DNA from: Lachnospiraceae bacterium P6B14
GTDB lineage: Bacteria > Bacillota > Clostridia > Lachnospirales > Lachnospiraceae
Length of the DNA: 64,000 bases
Direction of reading: 5' to 3'
Assembly: GCA_000687695.1 (NCBI GenBank)
Contig: JHWZ01000003.1
Location: forward strand, 124,001-188,000
Made by a program: the position numbers and the translations under genes. A model generated the notes under the pieces. It worked only from the letters and a program-made list of their open reading frames with translations. It ran no database searches and had not been told where the DNA came from. The first letter of the stretch is position 1. Each line of letters opens with the position of its first letter. This document shows positions 51,172-59,159 of the stretch, piece by piece.

Positions 51172-53130
51172 ATGTCCGGAAAAAAGTTAGCTGTTTTTAT
51201 CACTGAGTGGGATCCGCATTTTTGGAGCCGTATACTCAAAGGTATAGGTAATCACGCAAAGTCTCGCGGTTACGAGGTGTTTGTTTTCGATTGCTTCGGT
51301 GGGTCCGGAGTAAAGAGAAAACATGATAAAGGCGAGTTCCATATTTTCGATCTGCCCGATATTACGCAGTTTGACGGTGTTATCGTTGCTGCTTCAACTA
51401 TCGTGCCGACTGTTGTTGTAAAAAGTCTCGGGGAGCGTATAGTGAAAAGCGGCGTTCCCGCAATTTCTTTGGAGGTGCCCATCGATGGTCTTGACTTCGG
51501 TGGTATCTCAAATCATGATGCTATGATTTCGATGATGGATCATGTCATCGTACATCACAAATGCAGACGAATATACTATGTTTCCGGTCCTGAGGGAAAT
51601 GCCGAAGCGAGTATGCGAAAAAGCGCATACTTTGATGCCATGGAGAAAGCGGGACTCGAGGTAAGCGAGGAAAACGTCTTTACGGGAACATATGAGTTTG
51701 AGAGCGGATATCGTTCCGTGGACTATTTCAAAGCGCTTCCTGACGGACTTCCCCAGGCTATCGTATGTGCGAATGACGCTATGGCGATGGGAGTGTGCAG
51801 GAGGCTTGACGAGCTCGGTGTATCGGTTCCCGACCAGGTGATAGTTACGGGCTTTGATAATATTGACACATCAAATGACTACGTGCCGAGCCTCACTACC
51901 GTTTCGAGACCAAAGAAAGATTTGGGCGCTTTGGCTTGTGACTATATCATCAGTAAGATAGAGGATCCTTCGTTATCGACGGGAGTAAAATGCAAAACCA
52001 GACTTGAGTTTCGTGAGAGTTGCGGATGTCAGAGTACAAATCTGTATGTCGGACGCAAGTTCAGAGAGCAGCATTTCCGTCAGATCGAGGAGGAGGCAAA
52101 CCTGTCTCGTTTCATGAACAGGATGCTCGCAAGAGTGACGGATTGTGATTGGTTTTCAGAGCTTTTCAAATGCCTTCAGGATTACGTGGATATGCTCGAG
52201 TGTGAGAGGTTTTATTTTTGCATAGATCACAGTCTGATCGACGAGGGGATAGTTCTTCCCGGCGATCACACCGACAAGGATACGATCAGAAAGCAGCTCA
52301 GATGGATGAAGGAGGATTTCCCGGAGCATGTATCGGTAGTCCTGGCAACCAATAAAGGAAAGCTATTCAAGTGTGCCGACTACAACGGAAGGGAAAGGAT
52401 AATGCCGATCGAGGAGGAGAAGTTCAGGTCTTCCTCTGATTTGTATATTTACGAACCAATCCACTATCAGGATAACTGCTTCGGATACTGTATAATGGTC
52501 AATCCTACTCCGGGCAAGCGTATACTCGGAGTCAATCAGTGGCTGTTGATGGTCGGAAATGCCATAGAGACTATCCGCAGAAAGCATGTGATGAATCTGG
52601 CGATCGAACAGCTCGACGAGCTGTATACCACGGATCCTATGACGGGACTGTATAACAGATATGGTCTGGAGAGGTATGCAGCGGAGATGATCAACATATG
52701 CGTGCAGGAACGTCAGCCTTTAGTCGCGGTATTTTTCGATCTGGACGGGCTGAAGCCCATCAATGATGAGTTCGGACATGAGGTCGGTGACATCGCGATC
52801 AAGACTGTCGCTGACGTGTTACGTATCGTCGGCGATGAGGGTGATGTGATCACGAGGATAGGCGGCGACGAGTTTTTGGCGCTGTGTTCAGTCGATCTGG
52901 AATTGGTCGAGAGAAAGATACATCAGGTCGATATCGAGTTGGAGAAGAAGAATAAAGAGCTCGACTTACCGTTCACAGTCAGTGCCAGTGCCGGATACAA
53001 ATGCATCATTCCGAATGAGAACTTCGATTTAGATGCGCTTATCGAGGAGGCTGATCAGGCGATGTATGAGGTGAAAAAGAAAAAGAAAGAAGCGATGTCT
53101 TTACAAAACAGCAAAAATAGTATATCATAG
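51172..53130 (+). CDS. LacI-like ligand-binding domain fused to GGDEF diguanylate cyclase
   Basis: This 652-residue soluble protein has no signal peptide or membrane segment. Residues of about 5-285 form a LacI/PurR-type periplasmic-binding fold without the DNA-binding HTH, including 'IVCANDAMAMGVCRRLDELGVSVPDQ' and 'VTGFDNIDTS'. A helical/GAF-like middle (about 300-480) leads to a GGDEF domain with RIGGDEF near 562-568 and the 'DPMTGLYNRYG' entry motif. The active site is intact, so c-di-GMP synthesis is expected. The product-inhibition I-site RxxD is not at its usual place (DEGD). It may couple an intracellular small ligand, such as a sugar or nucleobase, to c-di-GMP. Confidence 0.9.
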   Translation: MSGKKLAVFITEWDPHFWSRILKGIGNHAKSRGYEVFVFDCFGGSGVKRKHDKGEFHIFDLPDITQFDGVIVAASTIVPTVVVKSLGERIVKSGVPAISLEVPIDGLDFGGISNHDAMISMMDHVIVHHKCRRIYYVSGPEGNAEASMRKSAYFDAMEKAGLEVSEENVFTGTYEFESGYRSVDYFKALPDGLPQAIVCANDAMAMGVCRRLDELGVSVPDQVIVTGFDNIDTSNDYVPSLTTVSRPKKDLGALACDYIISKIEDPSLSTGVKCKTRLEFRESCGCQSTNLYVGRKFREQHFRQIEEEANLSRFMNRMLARVTDCDWFSELFKCLQDYVDMLECERFYFCIDHSLIDEGIVLPGDHTDKDTIRKQLRWMKEDFPEHVSVVLATNKGKLFKCADYNGRERIMPIEEEKFRSSSDLYIYEPIHYQDNCFGYCIMVNPTPGKRILGVNQWLLMVGNAIETIRRKHVMNLAIEQLDELYTTDPMTGLYNRYGLERYAAEMINICVQERQPLVAVFFDLDGLKPINDEFGHEVGDIAIKTVADVLRIVGDEGDVITRIGGDEFLALCSVDLELVERKIHQVDIELEKKNKELDLPFTVSASAGYKCIIPNENFDLDALIEEADQAMYEVKKKKKEAMSLQNSKNSIS

Positions 53131-53216
53131 AAGTTAATCTTTACGTCCGAGAGGGCGAAATGATAAAAAAGCGCGTGAATACGTCCGGTAGACGTGTTCA
53201 GAAAGGTAGGAAAAAG

Positions 53217-54974
53217 ATGGAGAAGGAAGAATTTTTGGGATTGTATCGTCACTCGTTGGCACACATCCTGGCAAAGGCAGTTATCGAGATTTTCGGTAAG
53301 GATGAGGTACAGTTTTCGATCGGACCGCAGATCGACGACGGTTGCTACTATGATTTCACACTGCCGAGACCGGTAAAGGAAGAGGATTATCCTGTCATCG
53401 AGGAAAAGATGCGTGAGATCCTGAAGAGAAAAGAGGATTGGACCAGGAAGGAAGTATCGAAGGATGAGGCCCGGGCTATTTTTAAGGATCAGAAGTTCAA
53501 AATGGAGCTGATCGAGGAGTTGCCCGAGGATGAGATCATCACGATCTACTATACAGGTGATGACTACGTGGATCTGTGTCGCGGACCGCACGTAGCGAAC
53601 TCTCAGGAGCTGTTGTCGACCGCTTTTCAGGTGAAGAGTGCGTCGGGAGCGTACTGGAGAGGTGATGAGAAGCGTGACAGCATGCAGAGAATCTACCTGT
53701 ATGCTTTTCCGGATAAGCAGCAGTTAAAGGAGCATCTGGCGCTCGTACGCGAGGCTCAGGAAAGAGATCACAAGAAACTCGGACCGCAGCTGGGACTTTT
53801 TATGTTCCACGAGACAGCGCCGGGTATGCCGTACTGGCTGCCGAAGGGCTGGAAGCTTTACAATGCTTTGCTTGATTTCTGGAGAGATATTCATGAGCGT
53901 CACGGATATCAGGAGATAAGCGCGCCGGTGCTTAATTCACGTGAGCTTTGGATCACATCCGGACACTGGGCTCACTATCAGAACAACATGTTTATTTCTG
54001 AGATCGATGAGAATACGGTTTATGCGATCAAGCCGATGAACTGCCCCAACGCGATCAATGTTTATCGCAACGAAGGCAGATCATACAAGGATTTTCCGCT
54101 GAGATTTTCGGAGACTTCTCCGATTCATCGTAAGGAGAAGTCGGGAGAGCTTAACGGCCTTTTCCGTGTACAGCTTTTCCACCAGGATGATGATCATACC
54201 TTCCTTATGGAGGATCAGATCGGTGATGAGATCGCCGATATCATGAAGATCGCTGATACGATCTACAATACACTCGGACTTACATACAGAGCCGAGCTTT
54301 CCACACGTCCTGATGACTTTATGGGAGATATCGAGCTTTGGGACAAGGCTGAGGCATCTCTTAAGGAGATACTTGACAAGACATACGGAGAGGGCGGTTA
54401 TGAGATCAATGAGGGCGATGGTGCGTTCTACGGACCGAAGATCGACCTGCAGATGAAGGATGCACTCGGACGTGAGTGGCAGATGGGTACCATCCAGCTT
54501 GACTTCCAGCTGCCGGGTAACTTCGAGCTGAAGTATGCGGCACCGGATGGCACACAAAAGCAGCCTGTTATGATCCATCGTGCTTTATTTGGTTCGTTTG
54601 AGAGATTTATCGGTATCCTTATCGAGAACTTTAAGGGTGCATTCCCGTTCTGGCTCTCACCGATACAGGTTTCTATCGTGCCGATCAGAACGGAGCATAA
54701 TGAGTATGCGAAGAAGGTCGAGGAGGCTCTGAGGGATCGTCGTATCAGAGTGGAGACTGACTACTCAGATAAGAATATGATGAACAAGATTAAGAATTAT
54801 AAAAAGGCCAAGACTCCTTATATCGTTGTAATCGGTGACAAGGAGGCAGCTGAGGGTACGGTTTCTCTGAATATCCGAGGGACGAATCAGCAGAAGAACG
54901 ATATTCCGCTTGATGACTTTATCGCTATGTGCGAACGTATGCAGCGTGAGAAGCCGCTGGAACTCGAATCATAA
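53217..54974 (+). CDS. thrS: Threonyl-tRNA synthetase lacking the TGS domain
   Basis: This 585-residue class II synthetase begins directly with the editing domain ('YRHSLAHILAKAV', the HxxxH region near residue 11). It lacks the N-terminal TGS domain of the roughly 640-residue standard form. The catalytic core has the zinc-ligand Cys in MNCPNA, the motif 2 loop 'GLFRVQLFHQDDDHTFL' and motif 3 'HRALFGSFERF', followed by the anticodon-binding domain. Start ATG 53217 follows AGGTAGGA; a longer frame to 53160 begins with basic residues unlike the family. I see no T-box leader in the 86-base upstream gap. Confidence 0.94.
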   Translation: MEKEEFLGLYRHSLAHILAKAVIEIFGKDEVQFSIGPQIDDGCYYDFTLPRPVKEEDYPVIEEKMREILKRKEDWTRKEVSKDEARAIFKDQKFKMELIEELPEDEIITIYYTGDDYVDLCRGPHVANSQELLSTAFQVKSASGAYWRGDEKRDSMQRIYLYAFPDKQQLKEHLALVREAQERDHKKLGPQLGLFMFHETAPGMPYWLPKGWKLYNALLDFWRDIHERHGYQEISAPVLNSRELWITSGHWAHYQNNMFISEIDENTVYAIKPMNCPNAINVYRNEGRSYKDFPLRFSETSPIHRKEKSGELNGLFRVQLFHQDDDHTFLMEDQIGDEIADIMKIADTIYNTLGLTYRAELSTRPDDFMGDIELWDKAEASLKEILDKTYGEGGYEINEGDGAFYGPKIDLQMKDALGREWQMGTIQLDFQLPGNFELKYAAPDGTQKQPVMIHRALFGSFERFIGILIENFKGAFPFWLSPIQVSIVPIRTEHNEYAKKVEEALRDRRIRVETDYSDKNMMNKIKNYKKAKTPYIVVIGDKEAAEGTVSLNIRGTNQQKNDIPLDDFIAMCERMQREKPLELES

Positions 54975-55016
54975 GACGTGGCCTTATCGGGCAGATTTAG
55001 CTGCTTGAGGACAACC

Positions 55017-55151
55017 GGGATGAGTATGTGTATTCTGCTCGGGCCCGCTTGCGCTTATTTCCAAGCGTCACGTTGCACGCATGTAAAATACACATGCTGC
55101 GCAACGACGCTTGCAACATGACCCTCGCAGGGAATACACATATCTCATCCC
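55017..55151 (+). repeat. Family A structured intergenic element, copy A4
   Basis: GGGATGAG (55017-55024) pairs with CTCATCCC (55144-55151), and TGTGTATTC with GAATACACA. CCGCTTGCGC follows on the 5' side. The inner stem CAAGCGTC-AC-GTTG pairs with CAACGACGCTTG, with the same AC bulge as other copies, topped by GCATGT/ACATGC. It sits between thrS and the IMP cyclohydrolase gene. Confidence 0.88.
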
Positions 55152-55187
55152 TGCTGTACTGAATGAGAATAATTGAAGGAGAGATTA

Positions 55188-55203
55188 GTGTGAAAAATCA
55201 CAC
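55188..55203 (+). promoter_or_regulatory. Small hairpin before IMP cyclohydrolase gene
   Basis: GTGTGA-AAAA-TCACAC is a perfect six-bp hairpin ending five bases before the GGAGG. Its 5' part GTGTGAAAAATC also opens hairpin element C at 19318. A role in translation control is possible but unproven. Confidence 0.55.
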
Positions 55204-55219
55204 TGAATGGAGGATTAAA

Positions 55220-55936
55220 ATGAAGAAAGTATCATTAGAGGAAGAACTGAAAGGTAACGATTATCCGGGACGCGGCATCGTTATCGGAAAGAGCCCTGAT
55301 GGAAAGAAGGCTGTTACTGCTTACTTTATCATGGGAAGAAGTGAGAATAGCAGGAACAGAGTTTTTGTCGAGGATGGTGAAGGAATAAGGACTCAGGCTT
55401 TTGATGAGTCAAAGGTAGAAGATCCGTCTCTTATCATCTATGCACCGGTCAGAGTACGTGGTATCGATACCATCGTGACTAATGGTGATCAGACTGATAC
55501 CATTTATGACGAGATGGAGAAGGGAAAGAGCTTTCAGCAGGCTCTGATGACTCGCGAGTTCGAGCCGGATGCTCCTAACTACACACCTCGTATTTCGGGT
55601 ATCATGAGAGTAAATAAGGGCAGCTTTGATTATGCGCTCTCGATATTAAAGAGTCATAATGGAGATCCGTCAGGCTGTGACAGATTCACATATCATTATC
55701 AGAATCCGACAGCAGGAGAGGGTTATTTTATCCATACTTATATGGGTGACGGTAACCCGCTTCCAAGCTATGAAGGTGATCCTACTCTTGTGTCGATAGA
55801 TGACGATATTTCAGCGTTTACGGACAAAATATGGAACTCACTTAATGCTGATAATAAGGTGTCACTTTTTGTGAGATATATCGATATTGAAACAGGTAAA
55901 TATGACACTAAAATTGTTAATAAAAATGAGCGATAA
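55220..55936 (+). CDS. IMP cyclohydrolase (PurO-like)
   Basis: A 238-residue enzyme of the IMP cyclohydrolase family related to archaeal PurO, closing the ring of FAICAR to IMP. Recognisable segments are NDYPGRGIVIGKSPDGKKAV (about residues 12-31), 'YFIMGRSENSRNRVF' and 'YAPVRV' followed by 'VVTNGDQTD'-like sequence, and 'PNYTPRISG'. It replaces the N-terminal cyclohydrolase half of the usual bifunctional PurH. ATG 55220 follows GGAGG by six bases. The AICAR formyltransferase gene lies downstream, separated by structured element B3 that begins right at this gene's stop codon. Confidence 0.9.
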   Translation: MKKVSLEEELKGNDYPGRGIVIGKSPDGKKAVTAYFIMGRSENSRNRVFVEDGEGIRTQAFDESKVEDPSLIIYAPVRVRGIDTIVTNGDQTDTIYDEMEKGKSFQQALMTREFEPDAPNYTPRISGIMRVNKGSFDYALSILKSHNGDPSGCDRFTYHYQNPTAGEGYFIHTYMGDGNPLPSYEGDPTLVSIDDDISAFTDKIWNSLNADNKVSLFVRYIDIETGKYDTKIVNKNER

Positions 55937-56065
55937 GGCGTGAGTCTGACCGAGGTATGTGTGCAGTGTGTGCTTGCACACAGATGCACACATACAAGGG
56001 CAGATGAGCCCAACGGACAACGAGGGTTTCGTAGAAACCCGAGTCTGGCAGTTGGGGTTCGCGCC
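55937..56065 (+). repeat. Family B structured intergenic element, copy B3
   Basis: It starts on the base after the stop codon. GGCGTGAG (55937-55944) pairs with TTCGCGCC (56058-56065) using two G-U pairs. The inner hairpin is GTATGTGTGCA/TGCACACATAC then GTGTG/CACAC closed by CTTG. The conserved strand CCAACGGACAACGAG (56010-56024) follows, then GGGTTTC/GAAACCC with a GTA loop. The next gene's ribosome site starts six bases after the fold. Confidence 0.88.
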
Positions 56066-56081
56066 GGATATGGAGGAAAAA

Positions 56082-57263
56082 ATGAAAGAATTAGAGTTAA
56101 AATATGGTTGTAATCCGAATCAGAAACCGTCAAAAATATATGCTCAGGATGGTGGTGAATTACCGGTAAAAATACTGAATGGTAAACCGGGATATATCAA
56201 CTTTCTTGATGCGTTAAATGGATGGCAGTTAGTCACAGAGCTTAAGAAAGCAACAGGGCTTCCGGCTGCCACATCATTCAAACATGTTTCACCGGCAGGT
56301 GCTGCAGTAGGACTTCCGCTCTCAGATGTTGAAGCAAAGATCTACTGGGTTGATGATCTGGGTGAGCTTTCTCCGCTTGCTGCTGCTTATGCGAGAGCAC
56401 GTGGTGCGGACCGTATGTCATCATATGGTGATTTCATTGCTCTTTCTGATGTATGCGATGTATCTGCCGCACAGATCATAAAGAGAGAGTTTTCTGACGG
56501 TATCATCGCTCCGGGTTATGAGCCTGAGGCGCTCGAGATGCTCAAGGAAAAGAAAAAGGGCGCGTACGCCATCATCGAGATGGATCCGAACTTCGTTCCG
56601 CCTGAGATCGAGCACAAAGAGGTTTTCGGTATCACGTTTGAGCAGGGAAGAAATGAGTTAAATATCAACAAAGAGTTCTTTGATAATATCGTTACAAAGA
56701 ATAAGGATCTTCCGGACAGTGCGCGTATCGATATGGCTGTTGCGATGATCACACTGAAGTACACACAGTCAAACTCAGTTTGCTTCGTAAAGGGTGGTCA
56801 GGCGATCGGTGTAGGAGCCGGACAGCAGTCACGTATCCACTGTACACGTCTTGCCGGACAGAAGGCTGATAACTGGCTTCTCAGACAGAGCCCGCAGGTT
56901 CTGAATCTTCCGTTCAAGGAGGAGATAAAGAGAGCTAATCGTGACAATGCGATCGATCTTTATATCGGTGCTGACTATATGGATGTCCTTGCGGACGGTG
57001 AGTGGGAGAAGGTCTTCACAGAGAAGCCTTCGGTATTCGAGGAGGCGGCCAAGAAGGCATGGATAAAGGAGTACGCTAAGGATGTGGTTTGCGGATCTGA
57101 TGCGTTCTTCCCGTTCAGTGACAATGTGGAGAGAGCGTTCCGCTCGGGCGTTAAGTATATCGCACAGCCGGGTGGATCGATCAGGGATGACGAGGTTATC
57201 GAGGCGTGCGATAAGCATGATATCGTTATGAGTTTCACCGGTATTCGTTTGTTCCACCACTGA
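56082..57263 (+). CDS. AICAR formyltransferase (stand-alone)
   Basis: This 393-residue protein corresponds only to the transformylase half of PurH, adding a formyl group to AICAR from 10-formyl-tetrahydrofolate. Visible are 'LKYGCNPNQKPSKIY' at the start, 'ATSFKHVSPAGAAVG' with the catalytic Lys-His, 'YARARGADRMSSYGDFIALSD', 'VGAGQQSRIHCTRLAGQKA' and the final 'FTGIRLFHH'. The cyclohydrolase step is supplied by the PurO-like gene just upstream. ATG 56082 follows TGGAGG; the frame upstream reads through structured element B3 and is not coding. Confidence 0.93.
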   Translation: MKELELKYGCNPNQKPSKIYAQDGGELPVKILNGKPGYINFLDALNGWQLVTELKKATGLPAATSFKHVSPAGAAVGLPLSDVEAKIYWVDDLGELSPLAAAYARARGADRMSSYGDFIALSDVCDVSAAQIIKREFSDGIIAPGYEPEALEMLKEKKKGAYAIIEMDPNFVPPEIEHKEVFGITFEQGRNELNINKEFFDNIVTKNKDLPDSARIDMAVAMITLKYTQSNSVCFVKGGQAIGVGAGQQSRIHCTRLAGQKADNWLLRQSPQVLNLPFKEEIKRANRDNAIDLYIGADYMDVLADGEWEKVFTEKPSVFEEAAKKAWIKEYAKDVVCGSDAFFPFSDNVERAFRSGVKYIAQPGGSIRDDEVIEACDKHDIVMSFTGIRLFHH

Positions 57264-57279
57264 ATCAAGATGATGTGAC

Positions 57280-57451
57280 GTGGCCCGATTCGGGCAGCTT
57301 TGTTCTGTCCGTTCGGGACTCCGCTTGCGCCATTCCCGAACGCAGCGGTGCACGGCTTGAGAAAACTCTTCGAGTTTTCTGACCAAGCCTGCGCACCGGC
57401 GTTCGCGACAGGTCCCTCACTGAGACAGATCAAACTGCCCTGTGGGGCCAC
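57280..57451 (+). repeat. Family A structured intergenic element, copy A5
   Basis: GTGGCCC (57280-57286) pairs with GGGCCAC (57445-57451), and GGGCAG-TTTG with CAAACTGCCC. CCGCTTGCGC follows. The inner stem CGAACGC-AG-CGGTGC pairs with GCACCGGCGTTCG, changing both strands relative to the GTTG/CAAC of other copies while keeping the two-base bulge. The tip GAAAACTC/GAGTTTTC is the same as in A1. It lies between the formyltransferase gene and asd. Confidence 0.88.
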
Positions 57452-57550
57452 TGTTTTCAGATGTTTTTAATCAAGTAGTGGAACATAAATAGTAAAAACA
57501 ATACAATTCATACTTTGATAGAATTATGAGAAGAAAGAAGGTTGAAAGAA

Positions 57551-58636
57551 ATGAGTGATAAGTTAAGAGTAGGTATCCTTGGGGGTACCGGTATGGTAGG
57601 TCAGCGATTTGTATCGCTGTTGGAGAATCATCCGTGGTTCGAGGTTGTGGCTATCGCTGCGAGTCCGAGAAGTGCGGGCAAGACTTATGAGGAGGCCGTA
57701 GGCGGACGTTGGAAGATGGATACTCCGATGCCGGAGGCCGTAAAGAATATCATCGTTAAAAATGTCAACGAGGTTGAGGAAGTAGCTAAGGAAGTTGACT
57801 TCTGCTTCTCAGCTGTTGATATGACCAAGGATGAGATCAAAAAGATAGAAGAGGACTATGCAAAGGCTGAGACTCCGGTTGTCTCAAACAACAGTGCACA
57901 TCGTTGGACTCCTGATGTCCCGATGATCATCCCGGAGATCAATCCTGAGCATCTCGAAGTCATCGAGCATCAGAAAAAGAGACTCGGTACTACTCGCGGA
58001 TTCATCTGTGTTAAACCGAACTGCTCTATCCAGAGTTATACTCCGGTACTTACAGCATGGAAGAAGTTTGAGCCGACCGTAGCTGTGGTTACTACTTATC
58101 AGGCTATCTCGGGTGCAGGAAAGACTTTTAAAGATTGGCCGGAGATGGAGCACAACATCATTCCGTTCATCGGTGGTGAGGAAGAAAAAAGTGAGAAAGA
58201 GCCATTAAGAGTATGGGGACATGTTGAGAACGGAGTCATCGTTCCGGCAGAGAATCCGATCATCACCAGTCAGTGTATCCGTGTGCCGGTACTGAACGGT
58301 CATACCGCGGCGGCGTTCGTTAATCTGAATAAAAAGGCAACTAAGGAAGAGCTTATCGAGGCTATGGTTAATTTCTCAGGTGAGCCGCAGTCGCTCGGAC
58401 TGCCCAGCGCACCGAAGCAGTTCATCCAGTATCTGGAGGATGACAATCGTCCGCAGGTGGCTCTGGATGTTGACTATGAGAATGGTTACGGTATCAGCAT
58501 CGGACGCCTCAGAGAGGATAGTTACTTCGATTGGAAGTTCGTTGGACTTTCACACAACACTGTCCGCGGTGCTGCAGGCGGTGGTGTGCTTATGGCTGAG
58601 CTTCTTAAGGCGAAAGGATTTATTGATAAAAAATAA
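57551..58636 (+). CDS. asd: Aspartate-semialdehyde dehydrogenase
   Basis: This 361-residue enzyme reduces aspartyl phosphate to the semialdehyde, feeding lysine, threonine, methionine and cell-wall synthesis. It has the NADP site GILGGTGMVGQRF (about residues 8-20), the catalytic Cys in KPNCSIQ (about 159), and 'TTYQAISGAGK' and 'RVPVLNGHTAA', ending 'GAAGGGVLMAELL'. The sequence type is the archaeal/fungal-like Asd (TIGR00978-like), which is longer than E. coli Asd variants in some loops. ATG 57551 is used; an in-frame TTG at 57542 would add three residues. Confidence 0.95.
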   Translation: MSDKLRVGILGGTGMVGQRFVSLLENHPWFEVVAIAASPRSAGKTYEEAVGGRWKMDTPMPEAVKNIIVKNVNEVEEVAKEVDFCFSAVDMTKDEIKKIEEDYAKAETPVVSNNSAHRWTPDVPMIIPEINPEHLEVIEHQKKRLGTTRGFICVKPNCSIQSYTPVLTAWKKFEPTVAVVTTYQAISGAGKTFKDWPEMEHNIIPFIGGEEEKSEKEPLRVWGHVENGVIVPAENPIITSQCIRVPVLNGHTAAAFVNLNKKATKEELIEAMVNFSGEPQSLGLPSAPKQFIQYLEDDNRPQVALDVDYENGYGISIGRLREDSYFDWKFVGLSHNTVRGAAGGGVLMAELLKAKGFIDKK

Positions 58637-58681
58637 TTGAGGTTTTGCCCGGTTGGCATATACCTCGGAATGGCGGTGAAT

Positions 58682-59143
58682 ATGGAAAAGTTTAGATTCT
58701 TGGTTAAGGGTATTGTCCGTTATCAGGACACATATCTTGCAGTGGAGCGCTGGTATGACGATCGTATCTTCGATCCTTATCAGTGGGAGTTCCTCGACGG
58801 TGTGATGGAGTTCGGTGAGACACCGGAGACTGCTGTGTGCAGAGTGTGCTCCGAGAGAGTGGGACTGAATGTGGAGGTTGTCAAACCACTCTACACATGG
58901 GGCTTTACTGCCGGTGAGGTCTGCACTGCGGGCATAGCATTTTTAGTAGATACGAACTCTCCTGAGACTGTGCTTTCCGAGGATCTGCATGATTGCCGCT
59001 GGGTGACCAAGGATGAGATCTCTCACGTGATCACAAATAACAATGTTGTAGAAGATATCAGAAACTGCGGTTTCATTGAGGACTTCGGTCTGGATGATTT
59101 CGGCGATCTGGATCTTTTTATCGACCCGATGGATATAGAGTAG
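58682..59143 (+). CDS. Nudix-fold protein with degenerate Nudix box
   Basis: A protein of about 153 residues with the Nudix fold: 'FLVKGIVRYQDTYLAVERW' then 'WEFLDGVMEFGETPETAVCRVCSERVGL'-type sequence spread over about residues 34-63. Against the consensus GX5EX7REUXEEXGU, the first Glu is kept but RE reads RV and the final EE reads ER, so metal binding is doubtful. It may be a regulatory or inactive Nudix protein. The start is uncertain: ATG 58682 fits the fold, with ATG 58670 in frame. It sits between asd and pyrF, starting about 45 bases after asd. Confidence 0.75.
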   Translation: MEKFRFLVKGIVRYQDTYLAVERWYDDRIFDPYQWEFLDGVMEFGETPETAVCRVCSERVGLNVEVVKPLYTWGFTAGEVCTAGIAFLVDTNSPETVLSEDLHDCRWVTKDEISHVITNNNVVEDIRNCGFIEDFGLDDFGDLDLFIDPMDIE

Positions 59144-59159
59144 GACGGAGGACAGCACG

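Noticed and set aside
53131-53216. T-box riboswitch before thrS
   Set aside because: The 86-base gap lacks the T-box motif, specifier stem and terminator.
4623-57451. Families A and B as CRISPR arrays
   Set aside because: Copies are single, kilobases apart, with no unit-length direct repeats and spacers, and there are no cas genes.
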